Shown: positions 44,065-51,458 of the stretch, piece by piece
How the letters are laid out: the number at the start of each line of letters is the position of its first letter
Position numbering within the stretch: position 1 is the first letter of the stretch
From: Verrucomicrobiota bacterium
GTDB taxonomy: Bacteria; Verrucomicrobiota; Verrucomicrobiia; Limisphaerales; JAEYXS01
Direction: 5' to 3'
Assembly (NCBI GenBank): GCA_023431185.1
Contig: JAEYXS010000026.1
Location: forward strand, 5,684 to 69,683
DNA length: 64,000 nt
Made by a program: the position numbers and the translations under genes
The notes under the pieces: model-generated
The model's database searches: none
Seen by the model: the letters and a program-made list of their open reading frames with translations, nothing else
What the model was told of the DNA's origin: nothing

Positions 44065-44997
44065 TTACTTCTTCTCGGCGGCCTTGGGCGCAGGTTTCTT
44101 GGGGGTCTTGGGGTCCAGGTTCTGCATGAGGTCTTCGTCGGTGACGGAGGATTTCACTCCGTCATCGGGCACTTTCACCTGGGAGACCCAGAGGATGGCG
44201 TTGAGTACGAGCTTGCGCTGGTCGTCGTTCTTCCAGCCGAGATGGTTGTGGCCGCCGGTAAAGCCGAAGCCGCGTCCGCCATCCGGGCGTTCATAGGCCC
44301 AGGCGACGTGTTGCGGTTCTTTGTTCGCCACAGCCTTGCGCACAGCGGGATTGCCACTGTGATGACCGTCGGGGCGGCTCATGGTGCTATCGGGAGCGAG
44401 GGCGGTAAGGATGGGAGTCACGCCTTTCATGCCCTCGACGAAGCGCATGTGGAAGTACCATTCATCATTCGTCATGAAAGGTTTCACCCCATTGGCGATA
44501 GGATGTTTGGGGAGGGATTTGAAATCGCCGTCCCAATGCGGGTTCACGGACCAGTTCACCTCGAAGGCGCCACCGATCCATTCCAGAAACTCCTTCTGGC
44601 CTTTGGGCAACGTAGGCTCCACGGCGTAATGGAGGCAGGCGAGGCCGACGCCTTTGTCCATGAGTTTGCCGAGGACTTGCAGGCGGTCGCCTTGCAAGGC
44701 GGGATGGCCGCCGCCACCGTCGCTGTAGATCACGATGCCGGCGGCACCTTCGAGGGCGGCATGGTCATCCACGGCCTTGTCCCCTTCCATCTTGGAGGGC
44801 CAGCCGTTGCTGTAAACGACGGTGGTGATACCGCGCACTTCGGCGAGGCACTTCTGCAAGAGGAGGGAACCCGCACGGTGCTCATGCGCGAGCGGACCAT
44901 GGCTGGGCTTGCCGGCGATGAGGACGATCTTCTTGTCTGCCGCCTGACCTGTGAAGGCCAAGGTGAGCAGACCGAGGGCAAGAAACAATTTCTTCAT
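44065..44997 (-). CDS. secreted ThuA-domain protein
   Basis: Protein of 310 residues with a cleavable signal (MKKLFLALGLLTLAFTGQAA). The ThuA core is seen in KKIVLIAGKPSHGPLAHEH, AAGIVIYSDGGGGHPAL, VGLACLHYAVE, FLEWIGGAFE and GRGFGFTGGHNHLGW. It is only distantly like the ThuA protein at 3983-4966: this one has a Sec-type signal and a GKPSHG motif. The C-terminus is Pro/Lys-rich. It is divergent from the beta-propeller gene (135 bases apart), which suggests shared control. Confidence 0.88.
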   Translation of the reverse strand: MKKLFLALGLLTLAFTGQAADKKIVLIAGKPSHGPLAHEHRAGSLLLQKCLAEVRGITTVVYSNGWPSKMEGDKAVDDHAALEGAAGIVIYSDGGGGHPALQGDRLQVLGKLMDKGVGLACLHYAVEPTLPKGQKEFLEWIGGAFEVNWSVNPHWDGDFKSLPKHPIANGVKPFMTNDEWYFHMRFVEGMKGVTPILTALAPDSTMSRPDGHHSGNPAVRKAVANKEPQHVAWAYERPDGGRGFGFTGGHNHLGWKNDDQRKLVLNAILWVSQVKVPDDGVKSSVTDEDLMQNLDPKTPKKPAPKAAEKK

Positions 44998-45132
44998 GGT
45001 GTCTTGATTTCATCCTTTCTGCCGGGAAACGCGGGAAAAGGAAAGCGGCAAACAGCGGGAAGCCACCACCTTTGGCGAACCCGCCCGCTCATTAGTGCTT
45101 GCGGGGCGGATGGGTTTCGTCACCCTTGCGGA

Positions 45133-46038
45133 ATGAATTCCATGCTTCGTGTTCTGGCGGTGCTTTGCTTTCTCTGCGCGACAGCGATGCAGGCGGCACA
45201 TCCGTTTCTCGCGTGTGATTACGGCGGGAACAAGGTTTGCCGCGTCTCGGCAGAGGGGAAGATCGAGTGGCAGTATGATTGCAAGAACCCGCAGGATGTC
45301 TGGCTGCTGCCGAACGGGAATTACCTGTTCTGCTACGTCTCCGGGGCGGTGGAAGTGACGCCGGATACGGAGAAAAAAGTGGTGTGGGAATACAAGGCGC
45401 CCACGGAGGTGAAGTGCGAGGTGCATGCGTGCCAGCCGTTGGCGGATGGCAAGGTGATGATCGTGGAAACGGGCACAAGCCGCATCATTGAAGTAGATCG
45501 CGCGGGCAAAGTCGTGAAAGAAATCAAGCTCACCACCGACCCGAAAGTGAAGATGCATAACCAGTATCGCGGCACGCGCAAACTGGCTAACGGACACTAC
45601 CTCGTGTGCTTCAAGGGCGAGGGCAAGATCGTGGAACTGGACCCGGACGGCAAAGTTCTGCGGGAGGTGAAGGTGCCGGGTGATCCGCATGGAGCGGTGC
45701 CGTTGCCCAAGGGCGGGATGCTGGTGACGTGTGGCGACGGGCACAAGGTGCTGGAGTTCGACGGCAAGGGAAACATTGTTTGGGAACTGAACGAGAACGA
45801 TCTGGAGGGAAATCCGCTGCGCTTGATGGCGGGCTGCCAGCGGTTGCCGAACGGAAACACGGTCTTCTGCAATTATCTGGGGCATGGCCATATCGGCAAG
45901 CAACCGCAGGTGCTGGAGGTGACACGCGACAAGAAAGTGGTCTGGCAGGTGGAAGATCACGCGCAGTTCAAGACGATCAACCAGATCCAGTTGCTGGATG
46001 TGAAGGGAAATGTGTTGAAGGGAGAGATACTCAGGTAG
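45133..46038 (+). CDS. secreted beta-propeller protein (PQQ/NHL-like)
   Basis: Protein of 301 residues from ATG 45133, with signal MNSMLRVLAVLCFLCATAMQ. A much longer open frame exists upstream but is antisense to the ThuA gene. Repeated blades are visible: NKVCRVSAEGKIEWQYD, PQDVWLLPNGNYLFCYV, SRIIEVDRAGKVVKEI, GKIVELDPDGKVLREVKV, HKVLEFDGKGNIVWELN and VLEVTRDKKVVWQVE. Each has the pattern of hydrophobic strand, D-x-x-G-K, strand, as in arylsulfotransferase/NHL propellers. No catalytic residue is assigned. Twelve bases separate it from the acyltransferase gene. Confidence 0.85.
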   Translation: MNSMLRVLAVLCFLCATAMQAAHPFLACDYGGNKVCRVSAEGKIEWQYDCKNPQDVWLLPNGNYLFCYVSGAVEVTPDTEKKVVWEYKAPTEVKCEVHACQPLADGKVMIVETGTSRIIEVDRAGKVVKEIKLTTDPKVKMHNQYRGTRKLANGHYLVCFKGEGKIVELDPDGKVLREVKVPGDPHGAVPLPKGGMLVTCGDGHKVLEFDGKGNIVWELNENDLEGNPLRLMAGCQRLPNGNTVFCNYLGHGHIGKQPQVLEVTRDKKVVWQVEDHAQFKTINQIQLLDVKGNVLKGEILR

Positions 46039-46050
46039 GAGCGATCCAGC

Positions 46051-47718
46051 ATGGCCGACTCCATCACCGCGACCTCGGCACGGCGTCATGATCTGGATGC
46101 TTTGCGCGCGGTGGCGATGCTCCTGGGCATCGTGCTACATGCGGCGCTTTCCTTCATGCCCGGTCCGTGGATGGCGCAGGACAGCCAGCAGAGCGTCGTC
46201 TTCGGCCTGCCGGTGGCGGCAATCCACGGGTTTCGCATGGCGCTGTTCTTCCTCATCAGCGGGTATTTCACGGCGCTGCTGTGGCGAAAACGCGGCTTGC
46301 GGGAACTGATCTGGCAGCGGTTCAAGCGCATCTTCCTGCCATGCATGTTGGGGCTGGTGACCATCGTGCCGGTGACATGGGTGGCCATCGCCATCGCCGT
46401 GCAGGGAGGCAGCCGTTCAAGCGCGACCAAGGGTGCCGATGATATCTGGACCGCTGCCGCGCATGGTGATACGGGCAAGGTGGAGCATCATCTCAGCCAA
46501 GGCACGCACGTGGATCAACTGCATCCGGTGTGGGGCACGCCGGCTTTGACCATCGCGGCACTGCATGACCGGCTTGAGGTCGTCTCGCTGCTATTGGACA
46601 AGGGAGCCGATGTGAACCGCACCAGTCGTGATGGCGGCACGGCGCTGCACGCGGCGGCATTTCTCGGACGCGAGACGGTGGTGAAGCTCTTGCTGGACAA
46701 GGGGGCGGATGCGAATCTCCGCAATCAGAACGGCCAGACCGCGCAGGAGACGATGCTGACAGATTGGGGAACCACCAGATTCATCGCGGGCATGCTCAAG
46801 CTCCACGTGGACAAGAAAGAGGTCACTACCGGACGCGCAGAAGCGGAGAAACATTTCAGCGCCCACGGTGTCAGTGCGCCCAAAGTGGAAAACTCATCAC
46901 CGGCCAAGAAGAATAAAGAACGCCTCCTCAAGGCCTTGATGGCCATCCCGGTGTTTCATCATCTGTGGTTTCTGTGGTTCCTGTGCTGGCTGGTGGCGGG
47001 GTTTGCGATCTATGCGTTGATCGCGGACAAGCTGGGATGGAAAGGTGCGCCCGCTTTTCTGGTGGCATCACCCGCGCGTTACGCATGGCTGATCCCGTTA
47101 ACGCTCATCCCGCAAGCGCAGATGGGCGAGATGAACCTGGCGTTCGGGCCGGATACCTCCATCGGCCTGTTACCGGTGCCGCATGTGCTGGGTTACTACG
47201 CGCTCTTCTTCGCGTTCGGCGTGCTGTATCACGACAGTGGCGAACACAGTGAAAGGATCGGGAAGCATTGGAAATGGACGCTGCCGTTCATGATGCTGGT
47301 GGTGTTTCCTATCGGTCTGGAACTGACCACGGGCAGCGTCGGGTTTCGCGATCAATTATTGCCGGCGTCATGGCAGCGACCGGTCGCGAATGTGCTGCAG
47401 GTCGTGTTCGCGTGGGGCATGTCCTTCGCGTGCATCGGAGTTTTCCGTAGCGTGTTCCACGGCGAAAGTCGGGTATGGCGTTATATGTCAGATGCCTCGT
47501 ATTGGTTGTATGTGGCACATCTGCCGTTAGTGATACTGTTGCAACATATCGTGCGCGACTGGCCTCTGCCCTCTTTGATGAAGTTCCTGCTCATCTGTCT
47601 CGTGACGACGGGTGTATTGCTGCTTAGTTATCAATACCTGGTGCGGTATACGTGGATCGGGCGGCTGCTGAACGGGCCGAGGGAGCGGGGCGAGAAAACC
47701 GTATCCGTGCAGGGATGA
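46051..47718 (+). CDS. membrane acyltransferase (family 3) with inserted ankyrin repeats
   Basis: Protein of 555 residues. The N-terminus has the acyltransferase-3 opening RRHDLDALRAVAMLLGIVLH, with the likely catalytic His30, and two or three membrane segments up to residue 117. Residues 129-250 are soluble ankyrin repeats (DIWTAAAHGDTGKVEHHL, LLLDKGADVNRTSRDGGTAL, KLLLDKGADANLRNQNGQTA). After a charged linker (about 255-292) the membrane domain resumes (HLWFLWFLCWLVAGF) with about seven more segments. These enzymes transfer acyl groups to sugars or glucans; the repeat insertion suggests a cytoplasmic protein-binding or regulatory module. Follows the propeller gene closely. Confidence 0.87.
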   Translation: MADSITATSARRHDLDALRAVAMLLGIVLHAALSFMPGPWMAQDSQQSVVFGLPVAAIHGFRMALFFLISGYFTALLWRKRGLRELIWQRFKRIFLPCMLGLVTIVPVTWVAIAIAVQGGSRSSATKGADDIWTAAAHGDTGKVEHHLSQGTHVDQLHPVWGTPALTIAALHDRLEVVSLLLDKGADVNRTSRDGGTALHAAAFLGRETVVKLLLDKGADANLRNQNGQTAQETMLTDWGTTRFIAGMLKLHVDKKEVTTGRAEAEKHFSAHGVSAPKVENSSPAKKNKERLLKALMAIPVFHHLWFLWFLCWLVAGFAIYALIADKLGWKGAPAFLVASPARYAWLIPLTLIPQAQMGEMNLAFGPDTSIGLLPVPHVLGYYALFFAFGVLYHDSGEHSERIGKHWKWTLPFMMLVVFPIGLELTTGSVGFRDQLLPASWQRPVANVLQVVFAWGMSFACIGVFRSVFHGESRVWRYMSDASYWLYVAHLPLVILLQHIVRDWPLPSLMKFLLICLVTTGVLLLSYQYLVRYTWIGRLLNGPRERGEKTVSVQG

Positions 47719-47803
47719 CGAACGGGGTTTTTGCGTTTGGAGCAAATGGTTGAAAGAATCCGGCCCGAGGAAAATGCTTTGAAATGAGAGAGCCTTTGCA
47801 AGC

Positions 47804-47911
47804 GCACCAGAAACTCTGGCGGCCCTTCAGGCCGCACTCATCCGGCACCCTCTCTCACCCAGGGCAGCAGGAGCTGCCCTGGGCTGGATTCTTTTGGCCC
47901 GTTGGGCCAGA
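47804..47911 (+). repeat. triple-hairpin repeat, copy B
   Basis: Three hairpins: 47818-47834 (GCGGCC, CTTCA, GGCCGC), 47858-47883 (CCCAGGGCAGC with GCTGCCCTGGG), and 47894-47909 (TTGGCCC, GTT, GGGCCA). CTGGATTCT lies between the last two, against CTGGACTCT in copy A (24325-24436, minus strand). Loops and spacers differ; stems keep pairing, suggesting selection on the folded form. Confidence 0.65.
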
Positions 47912-47963
47912 TATCATTTACCGGTCAAATTTTATGAGGCGTTCGGGAAGCCGCTGACGGGGA

Positions 47964-48124
47964 TAGAGCGGTTTAAAAAATACTGCGGCCGATTGTCTGG
48001 GGAGCGGAGCGAGCGGTCTTTTTGGGTCAGGGCGTCGTTTCGGCTCAGTCACAGGGTCGTTTGGAACCTGCTCCTTCGCCAAAGCCTCGCCCCAATCGGC
48101 CAAAGTATTTTTTAAAACGCTCTA
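47964..48124. mobile_element. 161-bp MITE-like element
   Basis: Terminal inverted repeats of about 32 bases with three mismatches: left 47964-47995 (TAGAGCGGTTTAAAAAATAC, then TGCGGCCGATTG), right 48093-48124 (CAATCGGCCAAAGTA, then TTTTTTAAAACGCTCTA). Both ends are TA, the target of mariner/IS630-type transposases. The 97-base interior encodes nothing. It ends 28 bases before the -35 of the Fur/PerR-type gene. Confidence 0.72.
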
Positions 48125-48151
48125 AAGGGCGAAATTATTGAGGCCATAATC

Positions 48152-48180
48152 TTGACAGAGTCCAGAATTGGAATTAATAC
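48152..48180 (+). promoter_or_regulatory. promoter of the Fur/PerR-type gene
   Basis: Consensus -35 TTGACA (48152-48157), 17-base spacer, -10 TAATAC (48175-48180). The spacer and -10 contain A/T-rich, partly symmetrical sequence (AGAATTGGAATTAATA), a plausible site for autoregulation by the Fur-family product. The start codon at 48191 lies only about ten bases after the -10, so the transcript is almost leaderless. Confidence 0.7.
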
Positions 48181-48190
48181 ACTCCCCACG

Positions 48191-48679
48191 ATGCATAATT
48201 CGCCAGACGCACTTCTGCGCCAGCATGGGCTGCAAGTCACGGCCCAGCGGCTGGCCGTTTTGCGCGTGCTCGCAGGGCGGCCGCATAGCACGGCGGATGA
48301 CATCGCGAAGGAAGTGCGGGCCGAGATCGGGACCATCTCGCGTCAGGCGGTGTATGACGTGCTCGGTGCGCTGGCGGACAAAGGTATCATCCGCCGCATC
48401 CAACCGGCTGGTTCACCCACGCTTTATGAGGACCGGGTGGGTGATAATCACCATCATGTGATCTGCCGCAGTTGTGGCAGCGCGGAGGACGTGGATTGTG
48501 CGGTGGGTCATGCCCCCTGCTTACATGCTTCAAATGATTCGGGATTCGTCATCGATGAGGCGGAGGTGCTTTATTGGGGCACCTGTCCCAAATGCCAGGC
48601 GAAGCGTAACAAGATTTCCCAGACGGCGGAGGTTTCGGGCCACCGCAAGCAGAGCAAAAACACGGCGAAGCAACCCTAA
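48191..48679 (+). CDS. Fur-family regulator, probably PerR-type
   Basis: Protein of 162 residues from ATG 48191; a longer in-frame start lies inside the promoter. An N-terminal winged helix (TAQRLAVLRVLAGRPHSTAD, RQAVYDVLGALADKG) is followed by the dimer/metal domain: DNHHHVICRSCG, and two structural zinc pairs, Cys92/Cys95 and Cys132/Cys135. It sits 23 bases upstream of katG on the same strand, the arrangement of furA-katG and perR-katA pairs, so it most likely represses katG until oxidised by peroxide. The Lys/Gln-rich tail is probably disordered. Confidence 0.87.
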   Translation: MHNSPDALLRQHGLQVTAQRLAVLRVLAGRPHSTADDIAKEVRAEIGTISRQAVYDVLGALADKGIIRRIQPAGSPTLYEDRVGDNHHHVICRSCGSAEDVDCAVGHAPCLHASNDSGFVIDEAEVLYWGTCPKCQAKRNKISQTAEVSGHRKQSKNTAKQP

Positions 48680-48702
48680 ACAGTCAGCAAGCAACACACA
48701 TT

Positions 48703-50916
48703 ATGTCAGACAATACCAATGCAACAAGCAAGTGCCCGGTGATGGGCGCCATGGCTCCGGCCAACCGCCACACGGTCGCCGCCTCCATGTCCAATCGTGA
48801 CTGGTGGCCGAACCAGTTGAATCTCGCCATCCTCCATCAGAACTCGCCCAAGAGCGATCCGATGGGGGAAGGTTTCAATTACTCTGAGGAGTTCAAGAAG
48901 CTGGACCTAAATGCGTTGAAGAAAGATCTCTTCGCGTTGATGACGGATTCGCAGGATTGGTGGCCGGCGGATTACGGTCACTACGGGCCGTTCTTCATCC
49001 GCATGGCGTGGCACAGCGCGGGCACGTATCGCGTGAGCGATGGTCGCGGTGGTGCGGGTTACGGCACGCAACGGTTCGCCCCCCTCAACAGCTGGCCGGA
49101 TAATGCGAGCCTGGACAAGGCGCGCCGCCTGCTCTGGCCGATCAAGCAGAAGTACGGCAAGAGCATCTCGTGGGCGGACCTGATGATCTTCACGGGCAAT
49201 TGCGCGCTGGAATCGATGGGCTTCAAGCCGTTCGGTTTCGCGGGTGGTCGTGCGGATGTGTGGGAGCCGCAGGAAGATATCTACTGGGGGCCGGAGACGA
49301 ATTGGCTCGGAGACAAGCGCTACACCGGCGACCGTCATCTGGAGAAGCCGCTCGCGGCGGTGCAAATGGGGCTCATCTACGTGAACCCGGAAGGTCCGAA
49401 CGGCAAGCCTGATCCGCTCGCGGCGGCGAAGGACATCCGCGAGACGTTCGCGCGCATGGCGATGAACGACGAGGAGACGGTGGCGCTCATCGCGGGCGGC
49501 CATACGTTCGGCAAGGCGCATGGCGCGGCCAGCGCGACGAATGTCGGTCCGGAACCGGAAGGCGCTCCGCTGGAAGAACAGGGCCTGGGCTGGAAGAACA
49601 AATACGGCAAGGGCAACGCGGAAGACACCATCACGAGCGGGCTGGAAGGCGCATGGACGAGCACGCCACGCGCGTGGTCGCATGGTTACCTGACCAATCT
49701 TTACGCCTATGAGTGGGAGCTGACGAAGAGCCCGGCGGGTGCGTGGCAGTGGACGCCGAAAGATGGCGCGGGCAAAGGCACGGTGCCGGACGCGCATGTG
49801 AAGGGCAAGACGCACGCGCCGATGATGTTCACCACGGACATGGCGCTGCGGATGGACCCGGATTATGCGAAGGTCACCCGGCGTTTCCTGGATCACCCGG
49901 ACGAATTCAACGAAGCGTTCGCCAAGGCCTGGTACAAGCTGACGCATCGCGACATGGGTCCGTATGTTCGCTGCCTCGGACCGCTGGTGCCGGAGCCGCA
50001 ACTGTGGCAGGACCCGATCCCGGCGGTGAATCATCCGTTGATTGATGAAAATGACATCGCGGCCTTGAAAGCGAAGATACTGGCCTCCGGTGTGTCCATC
50101 GGGCGGCTGGTCAAGACGGCGTGGGCCTCGGCGGCCACGTTCCGCGGTTCCGACAAGCGGGGTGGTGCGAATGGCGCGCGCATCCGACTGGCGCCGCAGA
50201 AGGATTGGGCGGTCAACGAGCCGACGGAACTCGCGCCGATGCTGGCCGTGTATGAGAAGATCCAGAAGGAATTCAACGCGGCGCAGACCGGCGGCAAGAA
50301 AGTGTCCCTGGCGGACCTGATCGTGCTGGGTGGCTGCGCGGCGATCGAAGCGGCGGCGAAGAAGGGCGGTCACGAAGTGAAGGTGCCGTTCGCGCCGGGC
50401 CGCATGGATGCGACGCAGGAGATGACGGATGTGGAAGCGGCGGCGGTGCTGGAACCGAAGACGGACGGCTTCCGCAATTACCTGGGCCTGGAACTCGACC
50501 GGCCCGCGCCGGAAACGCTGGTGGACAAGGCGCAGTTGCTCACGCTCACGGCCCCGGAGATGACGGTGCTCGTCGGCGGCTTGCGCGTGTTGAACACGAA
50601 CGTCGGTGATCCGCGCCTGGGCGCCTTCACGAAGCGTCCGGAGACGTTGACCAACGACTTCTTCGTGAACTTGCTGGAGCTGGGCGTGAACTGGCAGAAG
50701 TCCCCGCGCTGCGAGCACTTCTACGAAGGTCGCGACCACAAGACGGGCGAGCTGAAGTGGATGGGCACGGCGGTGGACCTGGTGTTCGGCTCGAACTCAC
50801 AGTTGCGCGCGATCGCGGAAGTGTATGCGAGCGCGGATGCGCAGAAGAAGTTCGTGACCGACTTCGTGAAGGCATGGAACAAGGTGATGAACCTGGACCG
50901 GTTCGACCTGGCCTGA
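48703..50916 (+). CDS. katG: catalase-peroxidase
   Basis: Protein of 737 residues, normal KatG length. Distal haem side: Arg100, Trp103, His104 (FFIRMAWHSAGTYR). The Met-Tyr-Trp cross-link residues are present as Trp103, Tyr226 (GLIYVNPEGP) and Met252. The proximal ligand His267 is in AGGHTFGKAHG. The C-terminal duplicated domain (from about 430) lacks these residues, as expected. It destroys hydrogen peroxide in the cytoplasm. Co-transcribed with the Fur-family gene and followed by a strong terminator. Confidence 0.97.
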   Translation: MSDNTNATSKCPVMGAMAPANRHTVAASMSNRDWWPNQLNLAILHQNSPKSDPMGEGFNYSEEFKKLDLNALKKDLFALMTDSQDWWPADYGHYGPFFIRMAWHSAGTYRVSDGRGGAGYGTQRFAPLNSWPDNASLDKARRLLWPIKQKYGKSISWADLMIFTGNCALESMGFKPFGFAGGRADVWEPQEDIYWGPETNWLGDKRYTGDRHLEKPLAAVQMGLIYVNPEGPNGKPDPLAAAKDIRETFARMAMNDEETVALIAGGHTFGKAHGAASATNVGPEPEGAPLEEQGLGWKNKYGKGNAEDTITSGLEGAWTSTPRAWSHGYLTNLYAYEWELTKSPAGAWQWTPKDGAGKGTVPDAHVKGKTHAPMMFTTDMALRMDPDYAKVTRRFLDHPDEFNEAFAKAWYKLTHRDMGPYVRCLGPLVPEPQLWQDPIPAVNHPLIDENDIAALKAKILASGVSIGRLVKTAWASAATFRGSDKRGGANGARIRLAPQKDWAVNEPTELAPMLAVYEKIQKEFNAAQTGGKKVSLADLIVLGGCAAIEAAAKKGGHEVKVPFAPGRMDATQEMTDVEAAAVLEPKTDGFRNYLGLELDRPAPETLVDKAQLLTLTAPEMTVLVGGLRVLNTNVGDPRLGAFTKRPETLTNDFFVNLLELGVNWQKSPRCEHFYEGRDHKTGELKWMGTAVDLVFGSNSQLRAIAEVYASADAQKKFVTDFVKAWNKVMNLDRFDLA

Positions 50917-50942
50917 GCCACGGATAAATAATTCCAGACAGA

Positions 50943-50976
50943 CAGCCCGCTGGTGAAAACTGGCGGGCTGTTTTTT
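50943..50976 (+). terminator. katG terminator
   Basis: CAGCCCGC (50943-50950) pairs with GCGGGCTG (50963-50970), the inner part closing by wobble pairs on a GAAA loop; TTTTTTG follows. It lies 26 bases after the katG stop codon. Confidence 0.9.
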
Positions 50977-51090
50977 GTTTTGGAGGACACCCAGCCCTAC
51001 CGGTCTTATGCTGCGTCGGGTGGCAACTTACTGCGGGCTGGAGTCTGGCAACACGGGGCGCTGGTTTAGCCGGGCAAAAGGAGGGAATTG

Positions 51091-51126
51091 GTAGATAACC
51101 TCGGCACTTATGTACAAGTGCCGAGG
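51091..51126 (+). repeat. GTAG-headed palindromic repeat, copy 2
   Basis: GTAG (51091-51094), ATAA, then a 28-base palindrome (51099-51126) with arms CCTCGGCACTTAT and ACAAGTGCCGAGG, one mismatch. Same spacing as copies 1 and 3. Confidence 0.8.
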
Positions 51127-51379
51127 AGGATTCCGATGGGTGGGGAAGGATTTTTGTGGTGGGTACGGCGGAGGTGACGGACTGCCGACGGGAAGCAGGA
51201 AGCCCGGGCCGGGTGGCTCGTCGCGGTACCAGGCCAGATCCGTTTGAAATCACACGGCTAGATGGGAGAAGCTGGTTTTTCGAGGTGGAAAAAATTGGAT
51301 CTGACGGAGTGTTTACGCTGTAAGTGCCTGGAGGTTAATTGGTTTTGGATGAAAAATAAAAGTTATTCACAGTATTCAC

Positions 51380-51398
51380 ATGGACAGCCAATGTCCTA
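51380..51398. repeat. GGACA-N5-TGTCC palindrome, copy 4
   Basis: Core arms GGACA (51382-51386) and TGTCC (51392-51396) around GCCAA, followed by TACCCCC exactly as in copy 1 (21908-21926). It lies 60 bases upstream of the fusion gene start. Confidence 0.6.
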
Positions 51399-51458
51399 CC
51401 CCCTCCATTAAGGTATGAATCATGAAGGATGAGTTAGGTAGAAGCTGAAAGAGATGGA

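Larger units (their letters stand above)
50977..51458. other. gene-free stretch upstream of the fusion protein gene
   Basis: About 480 bases with no credible frame. It contains one copy each of the GTAG-headed repeat and of the GGACA-N5-TGTCC palindrome, listed separately. A/T-rich DNA at about 51346-51380 (GAAAAATAAAAGTTATTCAC) could hold the promoter of the downstream gene, but no convincing boxes were found. Confidence 0.6.

Noticed and set aside
44242..45132. Upstream extension of the beta-propeller gene by 297 codons
   Set aside because: Antisense to the ThuA gene; the ATG at 45133 begins a good signal peptide.
48907..50739. Minus-strand frame of 610 codons opposite katG
   Set aside because: Exact shadow of a highly conserved enzyme gene; Arg/His-rich composition.
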